DNA of 38,997 bases from Pseudomonadota bacterium (lineage in GTDB: Bacteria; Pseudomonadota; Gammaproteobacteria; Burkholderiales; Rhodocyclaceae): the NCBI GenBank assembly GCA_021782315.1, contig JAJXVG010000008.1, positions 1 through 38,997 on the forward strand, written 5' to 3'. Positions 10,034 to 17,513 of this stretch are shown piece after piece; the stretch's first letter is position 1; each line of letters opens with the position of its first letter. The notes beneath the pieces were generated by a model, which saw nothing but the letters and a program-made list of their open reading frames with translations, was not told the DNA's origin and made no database searches. The translations under genes were made by a program, and so were the position numbers.

Positions 10034-11854
10034 ATGGCCATTTTCTTCCCGGACATCCACTCCAAAAACCTCAAACTGACCCCAGGCGAGCGCCGTTTTG
10101 CAACCTGCCTCCTGCGCACCCTTGAAGACGATTATTGCTGCTGGATAAATGTTCCTGTCGGCAGCCGGCAGTTACGGCCCGATTTCATCGTGCTGCATCC
10201 GGGACGCGGCATTCTGACCCTTGAAGTCAAGGACTGGAAACTTCCGACCATACGCGGCATGGATCGTTTTCGGGCAGAAATCACGACCGATCGTGGCCCG
10301 AAAACCGAGGTGAATCCACTCGAACAGGCACGTGGGTATGCGATAGCGATCAAGGAAATTCTGGAGCGTGACCCGCTTCTGGTTCAGCAGGAACCCGGTC
10401 GCTACCATGGCCATCTCTTGCTTCCCTGGGGGTTCGGCGTCGTCCTGACCAACATTACCCGGCGACAGTTTCTGGAAAATTGCCTGGAGCAGGCGATACC
10501 AGGCGACAGGGTCATTTGCCAGGACGAGATCGCCGAGGCGGTGGACGCCGAATCGCTTCAGCAAAGGCTCTGGGACATGTTCCAGTACAGTTTTGGCGGA
10601 TTGCTCTCACTGGCCCGTATCGACCGCGTGCGCTGGCATCTCTTTCCCGAAATCCGCATCAATCAAACGGGCCTGTTCGGACCGGAAGACGAAGGCCCGG
10701 ACAAGAAAGGGAAAATCAATCAGTTTCTGCCCGAGCTGATTAAGGTGATGGATACCCATCAGGAAAAGATTGCCCGTAATCTCGGTGAAGGACACCGCAT
10801 CATTCACGGCGTTGCCGGCTCGGGCAAAACCCTTCTGCTGGCCTTTCGCTGCCTGCATCTCGACAAACTTAACATGGCCAAGCCGATCCTGGTGCTTTGC
10901 TACAACAAAACCCTGGCGGCAAGACTTACGGAAATGCTCAAGGAACGCGGCACCGGCGACAACGTTCAGGTGCGTCACTTCCATGGCTGGAGCAAGGCCA
11001 TGTGCGATCTGTATCAGCTTGAGCTGGAAAAATCGGATCGGCCGATCTGGGAGAGACAGGTCGAAGCCGTCATCGCCGGGGCGGAGTCCGGCAGGGTGCC
11101 GCGAGCACAGTATTCGGCCATCCTGATCGACGAGGGCCATGATTTCGAACCCGAATGGTTCAAGCTGCTGGTGCAGATGATAGACCCCGAAACCAATTCC
11201 CTTTTGCTGCTCTACGACGATGCACAAGGCATCTATGGCGAGAAAAAGAAACGCTCGGTGTCCTGGGCCAGTCTGGGGATAAAAGCGACCGGCCGCAGCA
11301 CCATCCTCAAGGTCAATTACCGGAATACCGTTGAGGCGCTCGATTTCTCCTATCAATTCCTGTCTGCCTACATCGACGAGGCATCCGGCAGCGAAGAAGC
11401 GCCACTGATTCATCCCGATGCCGGCGGCAGAAATGGATGCAAGCCCCTGGTGCGCCGCTTTCCGAGCAAGGCCGCCGAAATGGAGGGCCTGGTCGAATGG
11501 TTGAAACAGCGCGCCGCATCCGGTATTGCTTACAACGAGATGGCAGTGCTCTGTCGCTTCAATAATCAGATTGAGCAGCTTGGCAAGTTGCTGGGCGCCA
11601 AAGGCATTCCTGCAACAGACGAACTACAGGGTAAAGCAGGGGTTCGCCTGATGACCATGCATGCCAGCAAGGGCTTGGAATTCAACAGCGTCGCCATACC
11701 GGAGCTTGGCTGCATGCCCTGCCCAAAGGCCGGCCCTGACGAAGAAGCGAAGCTGCTATACGTGGCTTTGACCCGTTCGACCGATTCGCTGTTCGTTTCC
11801 TACCATGGCGAGAGCGACTTTACCCGGCAATGCGAACGTCTTGCCGGAAATTGA
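10034..11854 (+). CDS. NERD nuclease-domain / UvrD-type helicase protein
   Basis: 606 residues. The N-terminal NERD domain (about 15-180) carries a PD-(D/E)xK-like set: Asp50 (RPDFIVL), Glu64 and Lys66 (LEVKDW). A superfamily 1 helicase module follows: Walker A GVAGSGKT (259-266), Walker B LIDEGHD (Asp366/Glu367), a late MTMHASKGLEF and motif VI LLYVALTRSTD. The domain set predicts ATP-driven DNA translocation with nuclease activity. NERD-helicase proteins are scattered and often accessory; some nuclease-helicases act against phage, but a defence role here is inference. No partner gene is adjacent. It sits just before ssrA, a frequent island insertion site, and codon choice looks slightly less GC-rich than in its neighbours. 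Confidence 0.85.
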   Translation: MAIFFPDIHSKNLKLTPGERRFATCLLRTLEDDYCCWINVPVGSRQLRPDFIVLHPGRGILTLEVKDWKLPTIRGMDRFRAEITTDRGPKTEVNPLEQARGYAIAIKEILERDPLLVQQEPGRYHGHLLLPWGFGVVLTNITRRQFLENCLEQAIPGDRVICQDEIAEAVDAESLQQRLWDMFQYSFGGLLSLARIDRVRWHLFPEIRINQTGLFGPEDEGPDKKGKINQFLPELIKVMDTHQEKIARNLGEGHRIIHGVAGSGKTLLLAFRCLHLDKLNMAKPILVLCYNKTLAARLTEMLKERGTGDNVQVRHFHGWSKAMCDLYQLELEKSDRPIWERQVEAVIAGAESGRVPRAQYSAILIDEGHDFEPEWFKLLVQMIDPETNSLLLLYDDAQGIYGEKKKRSVSWASLGIKATGRSTILKVNYRNTVEALDFSYQFLSAYIDEASGSEEAPLIHPDAGGRNGCKPLVRRFPSKAAEMEGLVEWLKQRAASGIAYNEMAVLCRFNNQIEQLGKLLGAKGIPATDELQGKAGVRLMTMHASKGLEFNSVAIPELGCMPCPKAGPDEEAKLLYVALTRSTDSLFVSYHGESDFTRQCERLAGN

Positions 11855-11911
11855 GCTGGGAAATAACGATGGATGAGCATCGCCGCCGCTCGACACATGA
11901 CCGCCCGGCCC

Positions 11912-11940
11912 TTGTAAAACACCCACCCCGCCCCCATAAT
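11912..11940 (+). promoter_or_regulatory. Promoter of the permuted ssrA gene
   Basis: TTGTAA, a 17-base spacer, then CATAAT. The predicted start is near 11947, about 30 bases before the T-arm of the tmRNA acceptor piece. Spacing and boxes fit a sigma70 promoter for a stable RNA. Confidence 0.6.
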
Positions 11941-12009
11941 TCAAAACATGGTTGTAATTCCGGCAATCTGGAGGCGTTCTGGACAGGGGTTCGATTCCCC
12001 TCACCTCCA

Positions 12010-12040
12010 CCCAAGCGCATCGGCAACGGTGCGTTTGGCT
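12010..12040 (+). other. Intervening segment of permuted pre-tmRNA
   Basis: The spacer joining the acceptor piece to the coding piece. CCAAGCGCA (12011-12019) pairs with TGCGTTTGG (12030-12038), nine pairs with one G-U, around a 10-base loop. This would stack on the acceptor stem in the precursor and be removed by processing. After the discriminator A the DNA reads CCCA, not CCA, so the 3' CCA is probably completed by the nucleotidyltransferase. Confidence 0.75.
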
Positions 12041-12125
12041 GGGGGTGTACTGGTTTCGACAGGGCGGGCAAAGGTGAGCAGGCAACTCGTCAGGCGATCG
12101 ACGTTAATGAAGCAAATCCATAAAT

Positions 12126-12158
12126 GCCAATGATGAGCATTTCGCTATTGCCGCCTAA
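12126..12158 (+). CDS. tmRNA tag reading frame (ANDEHFAIAA)
   Basis: Resume codon GCC at 12126, then codons for NDEHFAIAA and TAA at 12156. With the alanine carried by tmRNA itself, the added tag would be A-ANDEHFAIAA. The C-terminal AIAA, close to the common ALAA, is the degron read by ClpXP-type proteases. Its distance from the 5' end of the coding piece (85 bases) is normal. Confidence 0.88.
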   Translation, partial: ANDEHFAIAA

Positions 12159-12202
12159 AAACGGCTAGCCGGGGCTGCTAGAGCCTTGTTACCAAAGATA
12201 GC

Positions 12203-12226
12203 CGGCGGGGACTTCGGTCCCCGTCG
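12203..12226 (+). other. UUCG-capped hairpin near the 3' end of the tmRNA coding piece
   Basis: A 10 bp stem (12203-12212 with 12217-12226, one G-U) closed by a C(UUCG)G tetraloop. It lies downstream of the tag stop codon, where tmRNAs carry pseudoknots and hairpins, and no T-run follows. It is probably a structural element of the mature RNA or a processing guard. Confidence 0.55.
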
Positions 12227-12413
12227 TCACGTTTGGCAGGCGCTGGCCTTGGCTCTGTCCGTATCGTTGTCATTTGATATGGAGACAGGCATCAGGTAAT
12301 CTCCACGTCATGAATAAACCTGCAGGCTATTCAATAGTTTCCGTATTTTTAGTAATAGCACTGACATTCCGGCGCCAGAGTCACTATTGGGCATCAAGAG
12401 GGAATTTCCGCTG

Positions 12414-12764
12414 GTGATCCGAAAGGCGACCAAACAGGATAGCCCGGCAATTTGGGCCTTACGTGCTGCCGCGGTCCGCGCACAGTGTCATGAGTTTTAC
12501 AGCCGCGAGATTCTCGATGCCTGGACAAATGGCAGCCCTACTGGGCAGTTCGCTCTCTGGGTGGAATCGTCCTTCTATGTGGCGACTGACGGCGATAGTG
12601 TGCTGGGCAGCGGCGCGATAGATTTGGGTTCTGGAAAAATTGACAGTGCCTTCGTTCTGCCAAATTCGATGAGCCAAGGTATTGGCCGTCAAGTGTTGAC
12701 CCACCTTGAATCCATGGCAGTCGCCCGTCGGCGACCGGGTTTCATTATTAGAAACGCTGCGTGA
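12414..12764 (+). CDS. GNAT-family acetyltransferase, shortened at the C-terminus
   Basis: 116 residues from a GTG at 12414 with AGAGGGA about 10 bases upstream; an earlier in-frame TTG at 12387 is possible. The start (VIRKATKQDSPAIWALR) and the acetyl-CoA loop region (FVLPNSMSQGIGRQVLTHLESMA) are typical GNAT. Normal members continue about 35-50 residues past that loop with the strand-helix that completes the fold. Here the frame runs into RRRPGFIIRNAA and stops. The loss coincides with the end of the remnant gene on the other strand, so a rearrangement near 12740-12765 probably truncated both. It may be non-functional. Substrate unknown. Confidence 0.55.
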   Translation: MIRKATKQDSPAIWALRAAAVRAQCHEFYSREILDAWTNGSPTGQFALWVESSFYVATDGDSVLGSGAIDLGSGKIDSAFVLPNSMSQGIGRQVLTHLESMAVARRRPGFIIRNAA

Positions 12765-12956
12765 CGCCCGGGGTGGCGGACCAGCAGGCGGCCAGTTGGC
12801 TGGAATCGGGTTCGGCCGGATTGCTGATCATGCCCTGCCGGTGGACAACCCCTGAGCGTCCCAGTTGGTATCGACCATGCAAAAGGAAGAACCGCAGGAG
12901 GCGTGGGCGACTTTGGCCAGGAGCAACAGGGAAAAAGCAAGCTGTAACGGCGTCAT
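12748..12956 (-). pseudogene. Remnant of an exported outer-membrane-type protein gene
   Basis: Minus strand. An ATG at 12956 starts a clear signal peptide (MTPLQLAFSLLLLAKVAHA) followed by SCGSSFCMVDTNWDAQGLS, and the frame ends at 12828. In a shifted frame, 12831-12748 reads ISNPAEPDSSQLAACWSATPGVTQRF and stops; a terminal aromatic residue is typical of outer-membrane beta-barrels. Proteins beginning CGSxFC...NW are, from memory, about 300-350 residues long. I read this as an internal deletion that kept only the two ends. The gene sits directly downstream of, and in the same direction as, the TonB receptor. The two fragments are seen; their common origin is inferred. Confidence 0.5.
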
Positions 12957-13044
12957 TTGAAATCGGTTCTCATCAACCAGGCCAGCGGCGATTGGAAACT
13001 GGACAACGCCGGAGGAAGCTGCGAAATCAAACGGCCGCAGCAAG

Positions 13045-13071
13045 AGCCCGATCTCGGCGTGAGATCGGGCT
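13045..13071 (-). terminator. Hairpin after the TonB receptor gene
   Basis: AGCCCGATCTC and GAGATCGGGCT make an 11 bp perfect stem with a 5-base loop, 10 bases after the receptor stop codon. The T-run on the minus strand is poor, so termination strength is uncertain. Confidence 0.55.
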
Positions 13072-13080
13072 GTGCCCCGG

Positions 13081-15312
13081 TTAGAAGGTCAGATTGATTC
13101 CGGCGAACAGCGAACGTCCCATGCCGGGAACGGCATAGCCATAGGGCGGGCGAGCAGTCCCCGACCAGGTGTTGGAGGTGCCGAGCGACATGGTCGAACC
13201 CTGGCCGATGTAGGCGCCGCCAAGGGGCAGCGCATATTGCTCGTTGAGGGCGTTTTCGAGGCCGACATCGAAGCGCAGATTCTTCCACACGTAGCTGCTG
13301 CGCAGGTTGAGCAGACTGTAGCCGCCGGTGCTGATTTCGTTGCGCGTCCGGGAAACGTCATCCTTGGCACCGACCCACAGTTCCTCGACGCTGTTCGTCC
13401 AGTTACCGAGACGATGCTCCAGCGTCAGGCGGAGATTGAGCGGCATGATGTTGTAGAGGTTGTCGCCGCTATCCTGGTTTTTGCCGCGCACATAGCCGAG
13501 CAGGCCCTTGACCCTGAAGTTGCCGATACCGGCGAACTGGCCGAGCTCGGCAAACCCGGAAAGATCGACACCATAGAGATGGGCGTCCTGGTTGACCAGC
13601 GTCAGGTAGTTGTACTGACCGGCGGCACAGGTGGCGGCCAGGCATTTGGCATCGATGTAGTTGTCGACGATGCTGTAGTACGGCGTCAGCTTGACGCCCC
13701 ACAGTCCCTCGCCGGCATCGTGCCAGTCGGCGCCGAGACTGAAGGTGTGCGCCACTTCCGGTTTCAGGTCGAGATTGCCAACGTAGCCGTTGCCATCGTT
13801 GACCCAGTTGTTCATGGTCATCGCCATACCGTTGGTGGACCAGGTATAGCGCTCGTACAGGCTGGGCGAACGGGTTTTCCGCGAGTAGCCGCCCTCGTAG
13901 GTCTGGGTGGCATCGGGGGTAAAACGAGCAAGGGCGCTGAGGTCGATGTTGTGGTCGGTACGGCCGCGCTCGGCGTTGTTGAAGGCGCTTGGGGCATACA
14001 TCGGGTTGTAGCCCTGGACCTCGCCGGTATTCATCGACACGGTACTGCTGCGGACGCCGAGCAGGGTCATCCACTGTGGTGTCCAGGCGGCCTCCCATTC
14101 GCCGAAAACATCGTAGCGGTCGCGCTGGCCGCCGTTGATGTTCCAGAACGTGTTCGGTCCCATCATGCCCGAATTGGCGACCGGCGCCCACCAGTCGCTC
14201 AGGCGGTAACGCTGGTATTCGCCGCCGACGCGGAGCAGATCGCGCTCGGAAACGAGCACTTCTGCCTTGAGCGTGAAGCCGGTGTTTTTTCCTTCCGTTT
14301 CCATCGGCATCCCGGCGATATTGCGGGCAGAACCGTACCAGTACAGCTTGTCCTCGGCGAAATCCATCTTGTGCCGGGTTTCCTCATGATAGAGGCGGGC
14401 GTCGAGCCTGCCCCAGCCAAATTTGCCGGTGTAGCCGAGATTGATCTGCCCGCTCTCGTTCTCGGTCATGTCCATGTGCTGGTTGGGAAAGCCCTGGTAG
14501 GGGATGTTCTGGTAGCCCAGTTTGAGGTCGAGCAGATGATTGTCGAATCGATAGGCGATGCCGAGGTAATGGTTTTCGGATTTGTAGGCCGAGGAGGCGA
14601 CTTCGTTGCCCGGAATCCAGTGCGAACCGGTCGTCGTATAGGTCGCCATGGTGCCCGGCTTGAAATCCCGGGCAGACTCATAATTGCCCGATTCGGCTGT
14701 CGCTCCGCTGTAACGGACGCTCAGATTTTCCGTGGCGATGCCGGCCGAGACATTGGCGCCCCACGCCTTACCATTCGAGCGATAGAAGCTGCCCAGTTCT
14801 CCGCTGGTCAGCAGGCCGTCTCCGGAGCCCGCAAAACTGGGGGGCTTCGAATTGACGATAATTGCCCCGCCGATACTGTCGCCGCCGACGCTGACCGGCG
14901 TGATGCCGGCATAGACCCGGGCGCTGTCGACATGGCTCGGGTCGATATAGGATAGCGGCGGGTTCATGTGGTTGGCACAGGCGGAAATGAGATCCATGCC
15001 GTCGACCTGGATGCGCAGGCGGTCGTCTCCCAGGCCGTGGATGCTGGGCAGGCCGGAAACACCGCCGGCGCTTTGGATATAGACGCCGGGTACTTCGCGC
15101 AGCAGGCTGGCGGTATCGCTGACTGCGGCACGCATCGGCGCCAGAAGTGTCGGATCGGTGTCTGACGAGGCGGGCATTGCCTCGATTTTTTTTGCTTTGA
15201 CCACGACATCGTCCAGAACCTGATTGGCCTGGGCATGGGCGTCAGAGCAGATAGCGGCCGACGAAAAAACGAAGGCCGTTGCGGCCATCGGAAGATGGAT
15301 ACGGTACCTCAT
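13081..15312 (-). CDS. TonB-dependent receptor, OprC/NosA copper-type
   Basis: 743 residues: a signal peptide ending near DAHAQA, a plug domain (about 45-160), then a 22-strand-type barrel ending in F (AGINLTF). The plug has CANHM (Cys112, Met116), followed by NPPLSYIDPSHV. The barrel has HKM (His314, Met316). A CxxxM plus HxM pair is the copper site described for Pseudomonas OprC, so copper import is the best guess. GGGGAG lies 6 bases before the ATG. No copper chaperone or nos gene is adjacent. The gene just downstream is a collapsed remnant. Receptor family is secure; substrate is inferred. Confidence 0.85.
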   Translation of the reverse strand: MRYRIHLPMAATAFVFSSAAICSDAHAQANQVLDDVVVKAKKIEAMPASSDTDPTLLAPMRAAVSDTASLLREVPGVYIQSAGGVSGLPSIHGLGDDRLRIQVDGMDLISACANHMNPPLSYIDPSHVDSARVYAGITPVSVGGDSIGGAIIVNSKPPSFAGSGDGLLTSGELGSFYRSNGKAWGANVSAGIATENLSVRYSGATAESGNYESARDFKPGTMATYTTTGSHWIPGNEVASSAYKSENHYLGIAYRFDNHLLDLKLGYQNIPYQGFPNQHMDMTENESGQINLGYTGKFGWGRLDARLYHEETRHKMDFAEDKLYWYGSARNIAGMPMETEGKNTGFTLKAEVLVSERDLLRVGGEYQRYRLSDWWAPVANSGMMGPNTFWNINGGQRDRYDVFGEWEAAWTPQWMTLLGVRSSTVSMNTGEVQGYNPMYAPSAFNNAERGRTDHNIDLSALARFTPDATQTYEGGYSRKTRSPSLYERYTWSTNGMAMTMNNWVNDGNGYVGNLDLKPEVAHTFSLGADWHDAGEGLWGVKLTPYYSIVDNYIDAKCLAATCAAGQYNYLTLVNQDAHLYGVDLSGFAELGQFAGIGNFRVKGLLGYVRGKNQDSGDNLYNIMPLNLRLTLEHRLGNWTNSVEELWVGAKDDVSRTRNEISTGGYSLLNLRSSYVWKNLRFDVGLENALNEQYALPLGGAYIGQGSTMSLGTSNTWSGTARPPYGYAVPGMGRSLFAGINLTF

Positions 15313-15458
15313 GAAACGCTCCCCTTTTATTGTGAATGTTTTCGGGAGCTAATTTTCCGGGAAATTTAAGGACAATGGAATGCGACAAATCGTCGCAGAG
15401 ACGGCCGAAAAAGGCCAAGGGCAGGGCTATTCCGCCCGTCGGCGCTTGCTCCGGTCGC

Positions 15459-15488
15459 AAAAAACGCTCAGCGGCGCCGGCCGCCGAG
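15459..15488 (-). terminator. Intrinsic terminator of the PTS operon
   Basis: On the minus strand, CTCGGCGGC pairs with GCCGCTGAG (nine pairs, one G-U) around CGGC, followed by CG and six T. It begins two bases after the ptsI stop codon. This is a textbook rho-independent terminator. Confidence 0.85.
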
Positions 15489-15490
15489 GC

Positions 15491-17233
15491 TCAGCCGTTC
15501 AGCCTGTCCAGCGCCTCGCGCAGCTTGGCCGGTTCGTCCAGGCGCAGCATCTTGCGCACATTGGGTGCCAGTTCGTTGACCTCGGCCTTCAGCACGCGGT
15601 TCTTGACCTTGAGTATCTGCGACGGGTGCATCGAGAAGATGCGCAGCCCCATGCCGAGCAACAGACGGGTAAGGTCGGGGTCGCCGGCCATTTCACCGCA
15701 GACGGAGACCGGAACGCCCACCTTCTCGGCCATTGACAGCGTATGCGCGAGCAGCATGAGCACCGCCGGGTGCAGCGGGTCGTAGAGGGCGGCGACCTGT
15801 TCATCGGAACGGTCGATGGCCAGCGTGTACTGGATCAGGTCGTTGGTACCGATCGAGAGAAAATCGAGACGGCGCAGGAAGAGACCGATGGCCAGGGCCG
15901 CAGCCGGAATTTCGATCATGCCGCCGACCTGGATGTTCTCGTCGAAAGTCACCTTCTCACCGCGCAGGCTTGATTTTGCCTGTTCGAGCGCAGCCAGCGT
16001 CTGATCGATCTCGTGGGCGTGGGCCAGCATGGGGATCAGGAGCTTGATCGGTCCATGCTTGGAAGCACGCAGGATGGCGCGCAACTGCGTCTGAAACATG
16101 CGCGGTTCGGCCAGGGACAGACGGATGGCACGACGGCCGAGCGCCGGATTGGTCTTGACGCGATCGCCGGCCGTGTTTTCCGGGTGTAGATCCTTGTCGT
16201 TGCCGAGATCGAAGGTGCGGATGGTAACCGGCCGGCCGGCCATGCCCTTGACCACTTTTTTGTAGGCTTCGTACTGCTCGCGCTCGTCCGGCATGTCGCC
16301 GCGGTCGAGGAAGAGAAATTCGGTACGGAACAGGCCGATGCCCTCGGCGCCGGCATCGAGCGCGAAGGGCACGTCGTTCGGCAGCTCGATATTGGCGAAC
16401 AACTGCACCGGCACGCCGTCGATGGTTTCCGACTTGGCCGTTTTCAGGCGCTTGAGCTTGCTCTTCTCGAGCTCGATCTGTTCCTTGCGCAGTTGGTACT
16501 CGTCCAACACGCGCTGGTCGGGATTGACGATGATGACGCCGCGCAGGCCGTCGACGATCAGTTGTTCGCCATCGCGGATCAGGCCGCGGGCGTTCTCCAG
16601 GCCGAGAACGGCCGGGATGGCCATGCTGCGGGCGAGAATAGAGGTGTGCGAGGTGGCGCCGCCGACATCGGTGATGAAGGCCGCGAAGCGATGCTCCTTG
16701 AACGAAATCGTGTCGGCCGGCGACAGGTCGTGGGCGACGACGATGAGTATCTCTTCCTTCGAGCGCTTGGCGTTTTTCAGCGAGGCGCGCCCGGGATGAC
16801 CGAGCAGTTCCTTGACGACGCGCTCGACGACCTGCACGACGTCGAATTTGCGTTCGCGCAGGTAAAGGTCGTCGAACTGCTCGAACTGTTCGACCAGGTA
16901 CTCCATCTGCTGGACCAGCGCCCATTCGGCATTGCAGCGGCGCTCGCGAATGATGTCGCGCGGTTTGACGGCCAGTTCCGGGTCTTCCAGGAACATGGTG
17001 TGGATGTCGATGAAGGCGCCGAGTTCGGCCGGAGCATGCTCGGTGTTGCCCTTCATCAGGATCAATTCGTCCTTGACCACCTTGACGGCCGCGTCGAAGC
17101 GTTCGATCTCCCGGTCGACCATGCGCGGCGGCAGGGTGAGGTGGGCAACCTCCAGCGTTGCATGCGACATGAGCATGGCTCGCCCGATGGCGATGCCGCC
17201 GGATACGCCAAGGCCGTGCAGGGTAAAGCTCAT
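15491..17233 (-). CDS. ptsI: PTS enzyme I (phosphoenolpyruvate-protein phosphotransferase)
   Basis: 580 residues. Takes phosphate from phosphoenolpyruvate on His196 (GGATSHTSIL) and passes it to HPr. The N-terminal HPr-binding and phosphohistidine domains are followed by the PEP-binding barrel, with GIGLFRTEFLFLDR, the LSIGTNDLIQY motif and the catalytic cysteine in VSVCGEMAGDP. Length is that of canonical EI, without the GAF domain of EI-Ntr. Six bases separate it from the HPr gene upstream. It is the last gene before the intrinsic terminator. Confidence 0.95.
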   Translation of the reverse strand: MSFTLHGLGVSGGIAIGRAMLMSHATLEVAHLTLPPRMVDREIERFDAAVKVVKDELILMKGNTEHAPAELGAFIDIHTMFLEDPELAVKPRDIIRERRCNAEWALVQQMEYLVEQFEQFDDLYLRERKFDVVQVVERVVKELLGHPGRASLKNAKRSKEEILIVVAHDLSPADTISFKEHRFAAFITDVGGATSHTSILARSMAIPAVLGLENARGLIRDGEQLIVDGLRGVIIVNPDQRVLDEYQLRKEQIELEKSKLKRLKTAKSETIDGVPVQLFANIELPNDVPFALDAGAEGIGLFRTEFLFLDRGDMPDEREQYEAYKKVVKGMAGRPVTIRTFDLGNDKDLHPENTAGDRVKTNPALGRRAIRLSLAEPRMFQTQLRAILRASKHGPIKLLIPMLAHAHEIDQTLAALEQAKSSLRGEKVTFDENIQVGGMIEIPAAALAIGLFLRRLDFLSIGTNDLIQYTLAIDRSDEQVAALYDPLHPAVLMLLAHTLSMAEKVGVPVSVCGEMAGDPDLTRLLLGMGLRIFSMHPSQILKVKNRVLKAEVNELAPNVRKMLRLDEPAKLREALDRLNG

Positions 17234-17239
17234 GGCCGC

Positions 17240-17509
17240 CTATTCTCCCTCGCCGAAATAATCCGCAATCAGGGCCAGCAAGGCAGCCATCGCCTCGGCC
17301 TCGTCGATGCCGTTGGTTTCCAGCGTCACTTTCGCCCCCTTGCCGGCGGCCAGCATCATGACGCCCATGATGCTCTTGGCGTTGATGCGGCGCGAGCCCT
17401 TGCTCATCCAGACCTCGCACTTATGCTTGCCGGCCAGTTGGGTCAGCTTGGCGGAGGCACGGGCATGGAGACCCAGCTTGTTGATGATTTCGGCTTCGGT
17501 GGTGATCAT
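17240..17509 (-). CDS. ptsH: PTS phosphocarrier protein HPr
   Basis: 89 residues. His15 in NKLGLHARAS is the residue phosphorylated by EI. Ser46 (AKSIMGVMML) is the position used by HPr kinase in organisms that have one. The frame is open upstream, but MITTEAEIINKLGLHARAS is the normal HPr beginning. It sits 4 bases after the EIIA gene and 6 before ptsI, so the three are co-transcribed. Confidence 0.95.
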   Translation of the reverse strand: MITTEAEIINKLGLHARASAKLTQLAGKHKCEVWMSKGSRRINAKSIMGVMMLAAGKGAKVTLETNGIDEAEAMAALLALIADYFGEGE

Positions 17510-17513
17510 GTTT

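Larger units (their letters stand above)
11947..12240 (+). ncRNA. ssrA: Two-piece (circularly permuted) tmRNA gene
   Basis: tmRNA rescues stalled ribosomes and tags the unfinished protein. Here the tRNA 3' half comes first. The T-arm has stem 11985-11989/11997-12001 and loop TTCGATT, followed by acceptor strand CACCTCC (12002-12008) and discriminator A12009. After a short spacer comes the usual tmRNA 5' end, GGGGGTGTACTGGTTTCGAC, at 12041. GGGGGTG (12041-12047) pairs fully with CACCTCC, allowing one G-U. A second helix, CAGGGCG (12060-12066) with CGTTCTG (11975-11981), also forms. The mature RNA is therefore two molecules joined by base-pairing. Both outer ends are approximate; the 3' end is set after the hairpin at 12203-12226. 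Confidence 0.9.

Noticed and set aside
11975-12012. 3' half of a tRNA gene, or island attachment scar
   Set aside because: T-arm and acceptor strand pair perfectly with the tmRNA 5' end at 12041, so it is the tmRNA acceptor piece. No integrase or second copy of the sequence was seen.
12761-13084. 107-codon plus-strand frame after the GNAT gene
   Set aside because: Arg/Gln-rich chance translation; the opposite strand has the meaningful signal peptide and the receptor terminator.
13072-14955. Long plus-strand frame opposite the TonB receptor
   Set aside because: Shadow frame; the minus strand has signal peptide, plug, barrel and ribosome-binding site.
15957-17420. Second long minus-strand frame across ptsI and ptsH
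   Set aside because: Arg/His/Pro-rich out-of-frame translation of the same strand; EI and HPr are unmistakable in the other frames.
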